Shown: positions 48,001-60,700, counted from the stretch's first letter. The stretch is DNA of 64,000 bases from Incurvaria masculella (GCA_946894095.1 OX335649.1:12666001-12730000), one strand, 5' to 3'. Numbers and translations: made by a program. Notes: generated by a model from the letters alone, not told the origin.

Positions 48001-51000
48001 TTCCGTAAGAGCGCTGCAATTGTACACATTATTGACAATTTTATAGAGATTCATTAAATCTAGGTGACTTCTCCGGTCGGATAGTTTGGGAACTTTATAA
48101 TGAGACAAGAGAGATGAATATGATTTACTTTGAACTATTAGACGATAGTTAAGTGATCTGAGGAACTTTTTTTGTATCATTTCAATATGCTCACTGTAAA
48201 TAGCATAGTATGGTGAGCACACTGGAGTGCAATATTCCAGTTGGGATCTTACGAGGGTTTGATATAGAATTTTGTAAGTTTCAAGTCTTTTAAAAGGCTT
48301 GCTGACTCTTAACACAAATCCTAACATTCGATAGGCTCTATTAATAATGTTGTTGATGTGTAAGTGGAAATGGAGCTTAGAATCAAATTGTACTCCCAGG
48401 TCATGAATGTTATCGACTCTGAATAAGTTTTGTCCATCGATGCGATAGGTATATAGTACAGGGTTAACTTTTTTTGTAAAGGAAATACTCATACATTTAT
48501 GAAGGCTGAGAAATAATTTATTATAGTTACAGTATGTTTCGAAACGAATTAAATGTTCTTGTACCAAAGTGCAATCAGACTCATTATAGATTTTTGCGAA
48601 TATTTTAATGTCATCTGCATATAAAAAGAAATCACAGAATTTAAAGCAGTCAATGACGTCGTTAATAAAAATTACAAATAGTAGCGGCCCCCTATTTTCC
48701 CGGTATTTTCCCAACAAGAGCTAAAGCCTCTAACGGTCACTGCTTGCTGTCTTGCAGCTAAGTATGAAGCGAACCATCTCAGCAGGTTTCCTCGGATGCC
48801 ATTGTGATATATTTTCTTTAGCAGTATGAGGTGGTCCACTTTATCAAAGGCCTTCTTTAAATCGCAATAGACAGCATCTACTTGTACACCACGGTCCATA
48901 TTTTTAAAGAGAAAATTAGAGAGTAAGAGAAGATTACTTGCAGTCGAGCGACCTTTAACAAACCCGTGCTGCTGCTCCAAGATCTGTGGCACAAGCAACG
49001 GATATATTTGATCATGCACCAATCTCTCTAACAGCTTAGGTATGGCCGAAAGAATTGAGATGGGATGATAGTTTTCAACCTTTTGACGGGAATCTCCTTT
49101 ATGGATAGGTATAATATAAGCTGTTTTCCATTCCTGAGGAAACACACCTTCGCTAAGACATTTGTTAAATAGTATTTTGAGAGGTTGTGAGATAGTAAAT
49201 GCGGTATTCTTCAAAAATAGTGCAGGTATTTGGTCAGGCCCTGCTCCTTTTTTCATATCAAGATGGGTTAGAGCCCTTTCGACATCCAAAGTTGAGAAGT
49301 AAATTGTAGAAATAAGTGAAGGGCCAGGACTATCCTGTGCTGTATTAAGTGTGCTGATGTTAAAAGTTGTATCAATAGATGTAGGCTCGAAAGTAGATTT
49401 AAAAAAGCTGGAAAACATGTTACAGATATTTTGGGGGCTGTCAGATCGATTTCCCTGAAAAGACATTGAGGCAGGGTATCCATCCGAAGATTTCAGTGAG
49501 GCAACGTAAGACCAGAAGCTCTTAATGTTAGTTTGTATTGAATCTTCTACGTTATTGAAAAAATGGTTGAAGCACTCTTTAGACATTTGCTTGTGCTGTC
49601 GGCGTAAGAATGAAAACTCTCTATAAATATTAATATTTTTGTAGGTTTTCCATTTGAGCCATACCTTGTTCTTTCTACGTTCCAATTTTATGAGATTAGA
49701 TGTGTACCAAACTGGAAATCTTTCATTTCGTCGAGTTTTAATAGGAACAAAATCTTTTATTATAGTTGATATTATTTTATAAAAAATCTCTGCAGCTGAG
49801 TAATCATTGAGTTCGTGCATCCAGTTGTAGCTGCTTATGGATTCATTGATTTTTTCGTAGTTTCCTCTTTTAAAATGTGGCTGCCTATTTTCACTGTGCC
49901 CAATTGTAAGCTGAACCGATATAGGTATGTCAAACAGCAACGCGGGATGATGTTTGTCCTCTGGAATCAGCAGATCAACTGGTCTCATTAATACTAAGTC
50001 ACGATTGCTGAAAATTAGATCTAAGAACCTGTCATTGCTGTTAGGAATATTATTAAACTGGTGTAAGTTCATAAATGATGAAGTCTGAAGCAAAGGGCTT
50101 GCAGCTCCGACCGTGCTGCCGAGAGGAAGCCCGTAACTGCAGCCTGTGTCAAAACTCCAGGTAAGTGTCGGGATATTGAAGTCACCCACAATACAGTAAT
50201 CACTACCAAGGTTATTAGTGAAAACCTTTTCCAAATTACTACAAAATGTTTCATGTGAAATTATGGAAACACCAGGTGGTATGTAGATTGCGCAAATAAT
50301 TGTAGAGCGTATGGGAGACCCAATGCTGATAAATATTTCCTCCGCGCTCATTCTTTCCAGTCCTTCTAATCTTGTCACATCATATTTACTTAGAACAGCC
50401 AAGACCACCCCTCCGCCATCCTTCTTGCCGGTTAGCGCGCGGTCGCGGTCGCGGCGGAATACGGTGTAACGACTGTCGATTAATTCAGACGAAGGTATGC
50501 AGGGCTCAAGCCATGTTTTAACTAACACAATGACGTCATAATTGTTTGAGCATACGTTTAAACGAAATTCAGTCATTTTAGATTTCATGCCTCCACAGTT
50601 TTGGTAATAAACGCAGAGAGATGTTGTATCTATTTCGTACACGATAGTATGAATTGGAGGTTGTAATAATACTTACAACTAAATATTTTCGGAAAGCAGT
50701 CCATATGAAAAAGTAATAGATAGAGACTGAGTTCATTCTGTAGCAAAAAAGTCAGCTGAATAATGAGAGATACAGCGGTAAACGTAATGAGCAGAACACA
50801 ATAATAGTAGCATAACAATAGAAAAGTTTTCATATCCATCATTTTCATCCATTATGTACAGAATGGTGTATACATGTGTTTAGTTGGCGCAGAGATAATC
50901 AAATTGGTAAATATTTTTTTTATGCTGAAGCAACAGATTATTACCTGATTCCATGGGCTTTTCAAGTTCTTTCTGTATTTTGTCCGCCTCTTGGTCTGTG

Positions 51001-54000
51001 AGCTCGGTGACTGAGGCGGGCTGGAAGTCCTGCGCCTGTCGCTCCTGATCTTTTTTTCGCTGGATCTCTTTCAATCTCCGCGCTTCCGCTTCCTTTTCTT
51101 TGCGAACCTCCTCGTGCTTAGCTCGCGACAACTTCGCCTGACCCTGAAATGCTTCCTTTACGACCTGAAATAAGTCAAATACTTGTTACATACCAAAGTT
51201 GATTGTTCCATGAGTCCTTTCCTCAAAACTATTTTATGTTGAGACATTCAGATTCAGACATATCGATTTTGGTATTATTATTTCATAATTTATTATTATT
51301 TTGGTATTTATAGCTTCAATTCAGTGTAAAAACATACCTTCTCCCATTCACCTTCTTTTCCTCCTTCAAAGAAGTCTGTTTTGCGCGCCAGAAAGCTCAC
51401 TATTGTATTCAGCAACTGAAATCAAGACACGAACCCTTAAAGACAATATAATTTATCCCTATCGAGTGGGCCTTACAGGTTTGCTTACAGGTCACCTGAT
51501 GCATGGAAACTGTAGCCAAAAAGTGTGAATTTTTTTTCTTTATTTTATTTCTTTTTGAAGATTACCAAAATCCCTGATTTAAACCCATGTTACTATTTTG
51601 GTTATGAATTTATCAGCAAGAAAAAAAAAATTGATGAATTTATAATTGCTATGGAAGAAATATAATTTGATGAACTTAATACCGTGTGAAAAGTACCCAA
51701 TGATCCGAAAACGAGTAAGAATGTGACAGAATCTTAATTTCCTAAAATAAAAAAATACTAACAGTAATTGAGAGCTTCGTTTTCTTTTAAAAAGTTCACT
51801 AGTTTAAGGGTAGGTATACCACATGTATATGGGGTATACACTTTTCAACAGTATACCACTTGTCATGCAAATGTTCACTATGTGGCCTCTAAATATCGAA
51901 ATCCGTAATGTGAAATATTTTTCCTAATTTTGTCTACATAGTGAATGATTTTGGGTAACATGTGGTATACCATTGGAAAGTGCGTAAACTAGCAAACTTT
52001 AAAAAAAATGCAGCTCTCGATCGCTGTTAGTTTTTTAACTGAATTCAGAAATTAAGATTCTCTATTTTTTTACTCATCCTTGGGATTTTGGGAGGTCACA
52101 AGTCCTTTTAATGATATTATGTTCATCAAATAATATTTTTTATGGGACAAGGATATATCGTAAAATCCAATGCATTTTATGTTATGCTGATACAATAAAA
52201 TAAAAAAAGTTACAAGAGTTTCAAGCTAGGATTTTGGTCATTTAAAAAAATTAAATACCTGATCACCATGTGACAATTGACCAAAGTCGTCATAGGTAAA
52301 AACCTTGCATATACCTGCAAAAACATTGTGTCCGTCGATGTGCCGAACTGTATAAGGGGATATAAGTATGTGCCCATTGAAAGTTCAGCAAATTCCTAAA
52401 TATAAATATTACAAAAATCAAGGCAAAAACCTTCTTAACGAGAAGATCCACTGGAAAGATTTTTCAAGAAGTTTACGATTGTGTTGAAGTTTTTATTATT
52501 TAAAAAAAAATCAAATATATTTCCTTCTTAGTTTTACGTGACATGATAGAAAAGAAAATTACCCATCCAACCACATGCCTTCTTTGGTTAGATGGCATAG
52601 GCATTGTAGGAAAAATTTTTTTTACATTAAATACACCAAATTAAAAATGTTTACCAGAGAATAGATATGTGGAACTGTGGACAATAGGTATCATCCGAAA
52701 GCAAATTTATTTGGTTTTTTATTTTTGTCTCATTCATATATGTATGCGAGAAATAAATAACTATTTTCATTTTAAAATAGTTTAAATCATAATTCCCACG
52801 GAGCTTAGTGTGGCTGCACGCGGCGAACACACAATCAGTTGATATCGACCGAATGGAAACTAGGGCTTTGGCGAAACTCAGTCGATATCGACCGAATGGC
52901 CAAGGGGTTAACAATGAGTTTTGAATAAATGAAATGCTGAAATTAATAGAAAAAATCACCATTATTATTTAAAAAACAATTTCAGATTCCAAATACTGGG
53001 CTGTGCCAAATGTCGTTAAGTTTCCATGTATGCTGCTTGTGTCCGCGGGATACACGGCCGAGAGTTAGGTGAAACACGGCCGAGTGTTTGGTGATACACA
53101 GCCGAGTAATATCAATGGAACGTAAGTACGGAAATTCTATACAAGCGATAACCGCGAAAACGGTACTTTAAAAAAAAAAACCTACTAAAACCGTAAAAAC
53201 AGGTCATTCTGAATTGAAAATGAGTTGTAGAAATAAAAAAAAAAAAACACGAAAAAAAACAAGAAACTCACAACAAAATTTAACTCAAAACGACAACCAT
53301 GGCGGCCATTTGCATTTATGCAAACAGCACTGTATGTGTCTATTGCGCAATACCACTTAAAAAACTAACACAGACTGAAAGGGTACGCGACACGATGCGA
53401 CACAGGGCTGCCAACATTGCAACCAAGAGTGCTGCCAGACGCCAAATGTTATTTTCCATGATGCTCTACGGAAATAAAATCTCGAAGCCCAACCAGGTCT
53501 AGTTGGTGGCTACGCCGAAAGACTCGCTTGGTCGGCCCTTTCGCTTAAGCGACCGCACTCGGCCTTCGCCGCGGCGGGGTGTTCGCCCGCTCGCTTCGCT
53601 CGCGACCTCCCACCGCCACGCGGCTACGGTCTCGTACCGCTCGCTACGCTCTGGACCTCCTGCGCGAGCTTTCGTCTCCGCACTTCTAAAAAACACTCTA
53701 GGGATGACGCACACCAACATGTAAAGTCGGGGCGGCTAAGTCGGTTTTGGAGCTATTTGTTTATACCAAGAGTTAATTTTACCCTAAATGATGGGTAATG
53801 ACGTGTTGGCAACATTACAGTCCCCACTGCTTGCTAAATATTGCTCAGATTTAATATTTTCAAAAAATGTTTTTGGATAGAAAACATCGTTTTCGGGCCT
53901 ATGTTTCTTTACCAAAAATGTATCCAAAAATCCACTCTACCATCCCTGATACCCAGCTAGAAGCTACGAAAGGGTATCCATTCTATAGCACAGCCTCGAT

Positions 54001-54264
54001 GTACCTGTCCACGCACACTGAAGCCGGACGCGGCGTAGCGCAAAATAGGTATCGGGCGCAAAAAATCGCCTGAAAGGCGCTCCACAAACGCGATGCGCTG
54101 GAGCCCGGCTATAAAAGCTGGTGCTTTCACAAAAGGTATGCATTCCTCAAAAATGTAAGGTTATGTTCACAAAAGAATAAAGTACGTACGTCCTTTACGC
54201 CGCCTTCGTGTTGCTGTGCCATGGCCAACAGCATAGAGTCAAATCGTTCCGGATCTTGCGACAT
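45085..54264 (-). CDS. nudC: nuclear distribution protein NudC, N-terminal four exons only
   Basis: Exons in reading order are 54264-54190, 51415-51338, 51164-50945 and 45239-45085 (phases 0, 0, 1, 0), encoding 176 residues. NudC is a cytoplasmic HSP90 co-chaperone that works with dynein and LIS1 in nuclear migration and cell division. The start [20 protein letters not shown] matches the NudC N-terminus, followed by [13 protein letters not shown], a charged coiled coil (about residues 52-125: [19 protein letters not shown], then [16 protein letters not shown]), an acidic stretch ([16 protein letters not shown]) and [12 protein letters not shown], which normally leads into the CS domain. The last donor (GTAAGT at 45084) is good, but no exon for the CS domain or C-terminal helix was recognised below it, so about half of the protein is absent. 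The exon 4 acceptor is 45240/45241, not the AG 13 nt upstream, because only this one keeps the frame. The third intron holds a mariner relic and a LINE. Confidence 0.9.
45392..45735 (-). mobile_element. 5S rRNA-headed SINE, second copy
   Basis: On the - strand the head (45,715 to 45,637) reads GGCGCGGTTAGGTTCTGGATGGGTGACC, 5S-like, followed by the linker ACCGTTGAGGCTTGCCATGG and the common SINE body with AGGTCCTGGCGTGGCACC. Lies just upstream of nudC exon 4. Confidence 0.8.
46017..47273 (+). mobile_element. mariner-family DNA transposon, dead and interrupted
   Basis: The element is bounded by inverted repeats of about 28 bp beginning CGAGGGGCGTTCAATAATTT on the left and, reversed, CAAGGGGCGTTCAATAATTT on the right, each next to a TA as mariner targets. 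Between them is a broken transposase reading frame: [20 protein letters not shown], then [15 protein letters not shown] with a stop or frameshift nearby, then an open part (46862-47152) with [29 protein letters not shown] (second catalytic Asp) and [10 protein letters not shown]. The part with the third catalytic Asp is deleted, since the right inverted repeat follows about 120 nt later. A MITE (46216-46557) splits the N-terminal coding part. It lies in nudC intron 3. Confidence 0.9.
46216..46557. mobile_element. MITE family M1, copy inside the mariner relic
   Basis: The copy is about 342 bp with inverted ends containing CTCACCTAAATTGGCG followed by the GGCGTTTTC region. It interrupts the mariner reading frame between QRS and [10 protein letters not shown], so it arrived after the mariner. 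It is nearly identical in its whole body to the copy at 40643-40995. No coding capacity. Confidence 0.85.
47683..48717 (-). pseudogene. LINE ORF2, rest of reverse transcriptase
   Basis: Continues the reverse transcriptase in a shifted frame: [26 protein letters not shown] (motif C with YADD), then [22 protein letters not shown] and the C-terminal domain typical of jockey/CR1 elements. It overlaps the upstream frame by 46 bp at the damaged PQGSVLGPLLF site. The end of the protein runs into the AT-rich 3' UTR without obvious further damage. Confidence 0.85.
48672..50642 (-). pseudogene. LINE ORF2, endonuclease and first part of reverse transcriptase
   Basis: Open for 656 codons. The endonuclease begins near residue 10 ([16 protein letters not shown]), continues with [12 protein letters not shown], where the usual catalytic Glu of the ETW motif is Lys, and has [14 protein letters not shown] with the Asp-Asn pair intact. 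The reverse transcriptase starts near residue 480: [56 protein letters not shown] and [13 protein letters not shown] (motif A). The frame then ends just where the PQGSVLGPLLF motif should be; a purine-rich stretch near 48,690-48,715 replaces it. The rest is in another frame. In life this protein would nick target DNA and prime reverse transcription of its RNA. Here it cannot be made whole. Confidence 0.88.
51416..53399. other. nudC intron 1, distal part
   Basis: AT-rich intron DNA with short tandem repeats at 52.8 and 53.05 kb. CCATGTGACAATTGACC-type scraps are not matched elsewhere in the window. Confidence 0.5.
53050..53108. repeat. short tandem repeat, about 24 bp, three copies
   Basis: ACACGGCCGAGAGTTAGGTGA, ACACGGCCGAGTGTTTGGTGA and ACACAGCCGAG follow one another in nudC intron 1. 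A similar doublet, GATATCGACCGAATGG, occurs at 52,841 and 52,883. Confidence 0.75.
53400..53995. mobile_element. foldback element F1, copy lacking its left arm
   Basis: Shares the loop (CTGCCAACATTGCAACCAA, GAAAGACTCGCTTGGTCGG, GGGATGACGCACACCAACATG) and the right arm (GGATAGAAAAC, CCAGCTAGAAGCTA) with the copy at 55,087, in the same orientation; the left arm is not present. It lies in nudC intron 1, so the two copies flank the nudC/ODR4 promoter region. Confidence 0.8.
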
Positions 54265-54717
54265 TTTATCCGAAAAATGCACTTTCTGGGACGATAAAAC
54301 ACGAGAAAAAAGTTGGGAACACCGCACGAATTTTCCGATTGTTTTGTTTCGCTGTGGTTTCGCTGTCAAGGTGACAGAACTTGCTGGAAAGTGCTGTCCA
54401 TAGAAAGGTAATCTCAGCGACTTGTCGGAACTCTTTGGTGCTGCCAGCATAAAACTTGAAATTTTTTTGTTTCATTAAAAAAAAAAAGGCAAAGTAAGTT
54501 TGCCTCTAAAAGGCATCGATGATTCAGAATTCTGACAAGTAAGTTGTGATGTCAAAAAAGAGGTTACCATGAATTCGCTTTACTTAACTTTGTATTCTTT
54601 GCTGCAAATGTTTTGACATTTTGATGAAGTTTGATGTCATCCGTCGATTTGATTTGATTTACTGATTTAGATCGAAATTGATAATTCGTGGATGTGTTAC
54701 TATAGATTCGCGGCGCC
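54265..54717. promoter_or_regulatory. shared nudC / ODR4 promoter region
   Basis: The start codons of nudC (- strand, 54264) and ODR4 (+ strand, 54718) are divergent and 453 bp apart, so this interval must hold both 5' UTRs and both core promoters. No clear TATA box stands at a suitable distance from either start. A poly-A run (54475-54487) and short TTTGATTTGATTTAC repeats occur. An ATG at 54448-54450 on the - strand is in frame with nudC and would add 62 residues, but these do not look like the family N-terminus, so they are read as 5' UTR. Confidence 0.55.
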
Positions 54718-57700
54718 ATGGTCCGCACAGTGTACTCGGGTGAAGCCTGCTTGCAGTACTTGGAGCAGTATGCGGCTCAAGAAAAATTGGTCGTAGGACT
54801 CGTACTTGGCCAGGTGGGTCACTCCTGGCCCCACCTTCAAATGACTTCGTGGCAACTTTGTTTTCTTCATTCTTTATTTACACTAGCTTTCATAGATAAC
54901 TAGGGTTGGTTCTGTTTCCCTTCTTACATTTATGAAGAGGTAGTTTTACGATTGTTTTATAATTTTGGGGTAACCAATTTTTATGAACGATAATATAAAG
55001 GGTTGTATTGAAAAACGTTATGACAGATTTTTTTATTTAAAAACTTAACCTTTTTTCATGACACCCAAGGTTAAATGGGAAAAAAATTACAGGAGTGCGC
55101 CATTTTTAGCTTCTAGCTGGATATCAGGCATGGTAGAGTGGATTTTGAGAAGCATTTTTGGTCAAGGAACATGGGCGCGAAAACGAAGTTTTCTATCCAA
55201 AATATTTTTTTGAAAATATGAAATACCGTCAGCCATATTAACGTTCGTTCTTAATAACTTAATAACTACCACCGCGTCCAATTGCGCCACTCAAATCACC
55301 TGCCAACATTGCAACCAAAAAGTGTTGCCAGACGCCAAATGATATATCTAACTCTAATATAAGCTAAATAAGCTTTAAAAAAGCCTTTTTTAAATGCACC
55401 TCGAAGCCCAGGCAGGTAAGTTGATGGCTATGCCGAAAGACTCGCTTAGTCGGCCCTTTCGCTACGCGAGCGCATGAGTCTCATACCTCTCGCTCCGCTC
55501 AGGATCTCCTGCGCGAGCTTTCGTCTCCGGGAATAGGGAGATCTAGGGATGACGCACACCAACATGTAATGTCGGGGCGGCTATGTTGGTTTTGGAGCAA
55601 TACGAGTATAGCAATTGTTAATTTTACCCTAAATTATGGGAAATTACGTGTTGGCAACATTTTACCTGCAATAAGAGTTTGTCAACATGACCTGTTTCGC
55701 GTCAGAATACAGAACGAACGTTAATATTGCTGACGGGATTCCATATTTTCAAAAAAAAATTTTGGATAGAAAACTTCGTTTTCGTGCCCATGTTCCTTGA
55801 CCAAAAATGTATCTAAAAATCCACTCTACCGTCCCTGATATCCAGCTAGAAGCTAAGAATGGCGCACTCTTGTAAATTTCAACCGTTAAATGAATTGACC
55901 AAGTCTTAAAAATAAAACATAAAAATATTGATGTTTGATCTTATATCTATTATAATTTTATTATTTCTCGGCTTATTTTCATGTAATTGGGCAAGAATTA
56001 CTGATACCACACCTACTGTCATGGAAGCCCAACACACCTGATGGAAACCAGGTGCTATGCCAGGACCATCCTTGTATTGCTAGGCTACTTAGAACTACTT
56101 AACTGGATGGAAAACACGGACAACATTAATATCCATTTTTACCATCATTCAAAAAATTCTAAATCCACTGCAATGCAGTGGTAGATACAAACCCCAGCAG
56201 GATTAAATCTTCTATCTAGTGATGAAAAGGATCTACAGTTTTACGTGGATACTAACGATGACAAATCCCTTTCCAATCACACTGTTTAAATTGATCCAGA
56301 CACAATCCAACATTACGTGGAACCAAATTAGCGGAGCTCGACTCAACTATTTGTTAAGTGTAATATCTTATTTCCTGTTGTACATCAGAACTTGCATAGT
56401 CTGAGACCTGTGAATTTATGAGACCTTGGAAATTTAAGTGTAATGATATTACTCAGGTAACAAGTAGCCGGGAGAATGTGATTCACCTAGCAAGGACCCC
56501 AGAGGAGAAAAGCGGTGATACCTTGTCTAATGCCAGCTACTCAGCGGAGCAGATGAGTACCATCAGCTCCTTGCTGACTGTATCAGAGGCATGGGTCGCT
56601 GACCATGCCAAGCACGTCACCAGGATGCTGCCCGGTGGGGTGTTTGTACAGGGTCAGTTTTGCTATTCCAAGTTTTAAAAACCTTAATAATCAAATAAGT
56701 AGTGTGCCTATAATATACTGGTCTAGATTAACATTCATCTAACAACTTGTGGATATTACCCAATCTGGTGCGGTGCAACTGGACAGTTTTCATAGTTAGA
56801 GTAGTGCCTAACATGGATCAAAGGCTAAATTTACTTATTGCTGCAAAATAGCGCCACCATGTGAACTTGTAACATTGAATGCTAAAAACACACTGGTTTA
56901 TAAAAATATTTACCAAAGGAATTACATGAAAATGTTTACTCTACGTGTAATATCTAGAAACCCCATGATCCTTTCTGTGTTTTAAGGTCCATATAAATAA
57001 GTCTCCACTGTGAGATTTAACTTAAAATAATTAACTTAAATTTTTTTAGGTATATTCATAACATGCTTCGAAGATATATTTGAAGAACCGACCCTATTTA
57101 ATAAAGTTAAGAGTATATTGAACTATACATTCAAGTGTTTAGACTCCAATGAGTACATGTATGGAAATTGTCCCACTTTGGACGAGCGTCTGGTGCTCCA
57201 CATGTCCACCAGTACAAAGGTGTTGGTGTGCAAGAGTGTGCCGGTCAACAACAGCAGTAAGAGCACTGCGATAGATACTGTCGATTGGCGGTTCCTGCCA
57301 AAGACGAATCAGTGGCAACGGCTCGATTGCTGCTATGAATTCGATGAGATCTATCCAGTAGTTGTGAAGAAGAATGGGATCTCAGTTAAGCATCAATTTC
57401 AGGTTCGTTTAAATATTGATGATTTTATTAATTGGTTGTCTACATATTCAGGGTTTCTGTTCCACAATTAATTAAAACATTTTTAAGGGGTAAGATGAAT
57501 GTCCTGCGTTTTTATCTCCGCTGCTAATAGAGATTTTACATTTCATTGTCATTACACACATCAACTTCATAATTAGTCTAACCCTGATAAGAGTAGGCTT
57601 TGTTGCAGGTAGGATGGGTGTGTGCGGCAGGCTGCCTCGCATTATTGGGTTGATTGGTAGATATTGAGTTTAGGACCTTCGGCATTTCTTTTCCCCGAAC

Positions 57701-60700
57701 TTGGTTATACATGTATGATCCAACATATTATCCATTTGCTTATGACATTGATAGCATTGCATTGTCAGCTGAAAGACAATAAAGTGACTGTTCATCTGTA
57801 GAGGAAGTGAAAGAAGTGTACTTTAGGGTGCTCTATCGTCTCTGGCTACCCCACTGTGTGTATGTAATAAATGTAATTAAAATGGTAGTTTATTACAGCA
57901 AATTCTGAATTCTGCACATAAGACTATCGAGTCAAGCGTGCTATTCATTGATGGTGAGTTGCGCAATGACTCTGAACTGCTGGAGCAACTCGGCAAAAAG
58001 AGGAAGTCCAAGTCAGGCTCCAAGACTGCCACCACGGAACCTCCCAAGTCTATGAATGTCTCGCTTTTTGTGCCTTTTGTAAGTATTTTTACTTTAAAAC
58101 CAAAGTCCCTTAATGGCTGTTTTCGTTATTTTTGTTATTGCCACTTTCACACACAATGATTGTAACGCCGGCCAGCCAGTTCGTTCACTACTGATGTTCT
58201 CAAGTTCCAATGACACGTTAGAACACGTAAGAACTTCACAGAACACTATTTAGTGCAAAGAACATTTGATTGCACGTCTCGAATTTGTATGCAATCTAAC
58301 TACAGTCGGTGCATTTACATAACACGTAGCTAAGTTGCCGCCTTAAGTTGCCTTAAGTTGCTGCCCCTCAATGAATAAAATTATTAATGTATTTTTAGTT
58401 AATTAATTAATAAGAGAAGACTTAATTCACAACCAGTCTAGCAATGCAAGCCAATGACCTAAAATAGATGGATGGATGAACATATGTAAATACCATTCCT
58501 GTTGCATGTTGTATTATAATTTATGTCGGTCTAAATGGGAAGTTAATTTTGTTTCCTGCAAAAATGATATTTTTATTTCAGAGAATAATATGTTAGTTAT
58601 ATAAGTCCCTTTCCCTTTTTTTTGTGACCGACTACTGAAAGCCCTAAGTATTTTAGAGTACACCTTTACTAATTACTGATCTTTTTTCAGGAAAACACTC
58701 TACCAGATACGGTAGAGTACATCGAATGCGAAGGCAGCATACACTTTAGTGGCATAGTGTCGTCTAGTGTTTTCCTGTACCCAAAGGCTACGGTCGGAGA
58801 AGCAATAGCTGCTGTCAAGCAAGATATAGTGCGGTCGCTAGCTTCAAGGTTCACTATGCACTGTGATGCCTTGATTGATGACAACTTATTGCCTGAAGGT
58901 GAGTAGAGACTTGGAATCAGTCCTGGGGCATATCTTGACTTTTCAGAGAATCTTTTCAATCACTCCTGATAATGCTGTACTCACCGGCTGGTTTACTATC
59001 TCTTGGGGTGTGAAGCAGGAGTATGTGATAGCACTGTGGTGTTAAGCTATAGACAGATGTCTGACTAAGTTGATAAACAGCTATTAGGGATTACGACTGA
59101 GCAAGGTACTTAAATGCCTTTGATATATTGACAATGTCATCCTGATAGCATCATCAATGGAGGAAATGCAGTTGATGGTATCTACGATAAATGTTAGGTG
59201 CGATGATCGGGATTTTTCCTATGATGCTCTACATAGGAAAAATACTTAAACATTGATTCTGCACATATTTGTTTGCAAGTATGTTCTTTCCATAGGCTTA
59301 GAATGTAAAGACATACGAATTCAACTAACAGATGAGACCAAAATAGTTTCATACAAAATGGACTGAAATTCCTTTTTTTACTCAAAAAATTTCTAAAAAA
59401 TTTTTGGAATATTCAGGGGTCACTCTTTATTTATCAAAAAAAAACTAACAAAAAAAATTTACAAAAATATTACCGACTTCAAAGAAAAAACACTAAAAAG
59501 TAAAAAATAATTGCCATTTTTGTAGTTACGATTATTGTTATTTTTTTAGTCGGCCTCAACCGGGCACACGCTGCGCCAATCAAGATAACCTTGGCTACCT
59601 TGGCTGACACCGACTCAAAAAATAACAATAATCGTAACTACAAAAATGGCAATTATTTTTTACTTGTTAGTGCTTTTTCTTTGAAGTCGGTTTTTTTTGT
59701 TATTTTTTTTTTATTTCTTTAATTTTAGTGAATCTGAAGTACACTTACTAATTTGTGCACGTCCTTTCCAATAAAAAAAGAATCACCGAAATCGCTTGGC
59801 GTTATATTGAGTTATTCGTCCATTTGTTGTGCACATCTTAATACAAATTTAAGACTTATATGATTTTCTCATGGATATCATTGTCAGAACTTAGCCAAAT
59901 TATAATGGGACCACTTGGGAAGCACTAGCTTTCATTTAAAAAAATAATCATCAAAAATCGGTTCACCCAGGCAAAAGTTATGAGGTAACAAACATAAAAA
60001 AAAAACATACAGACGAATTGAGAACCACCTCCTTTTTTGAAGTCGGTTGAAAAAGGATTTTTGTCTGGGTCTTTTACTCTCGTTCTCTCAACAATCTCTA
60101 ATTGCACAGGTCGCCATGCTTTCTTTAAGGTGGGCTATCCCGCTCAACTCCCCATACAAACGCGGAAAGAAGATCACGCCCATGTTTCTTGTCAGAGATC
60201 CCAAATTTTGCTCAAAATAGCTTTATTTGATCGAACTAGATGTCTGATGACCGATGGCATTGTAAAATTGTGTTTGGTTTCTAAGTTATAAGGTCCGAAA
60301 GTTCGATTTTTTCGCGCGTTTTAAACGATAACTTTAGAGGTGGATTACGCAATGATAAAGTAAGAACATCTTAAAAAGATTAGTCATCAGACATAGCTTA
60401 TTTAATCAACACTTATAATCTATTTGGTTTTTGTTAGATTTTGACTACAGCGGTCGTGGTTTACTTTTAGCTATAAGTCGTTTTGTAATAAAAATTTTCG
60501 TAAATCTTACCAAATCATACACCATGCACATTGTGTTTTTGTGGACATGTTGCATCATCCTCATCACGGCGCCTGTCTTTTTCTTTGAAACAGAGAAGGT
60601 CCCAGAGCAAAACAGCACGGTTTTGTACTGTGCCCGCGAATGAGTTAGTCCCGCCGGGTTGGGCCACCTTAAGGAAAACTAGAGAAATCATAAAGACTTC

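Larger units (their letters stand above)
47390..50880 (-). mobile_element. non-LTR retrotransposon (jockey/CR1 group), nearly full, inactive
   Basis: The element runs on the - strand inside nudC intron 3. Its 3' tail is the ATTTATTTATTT run near 47,400, seen from the other strand. Coding matter covers an endonuclease, then a reverse transcriptase, in two frames (50642-48672 and 48717-47683). The 5' limit is uncertain; a short hydrophobic frame (50848-50630) may be part of the leader. Confidence 0.85.

Noticed and set aside
53499..53724. Long frames on both strands in CG-rich DNA upstream of nudC exon 1
   Set aside because: The DNA is the loop of foldback element F1; the second copy at 55.4 kb does not keep the frames.
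54265..54450. In-frame upstream start adding 62 residues to nudC
   Set aside because: The added residues do not resemble the NudC N-terminus, which begins directly with MSQDPERFD here.
60431..60643. Frame with a hydrophobic FLWTCCIILITAPVFFFETE segment
   Set aside because: It lies inside the TTAA MITE and recurs, shifted or broken, in other copies.
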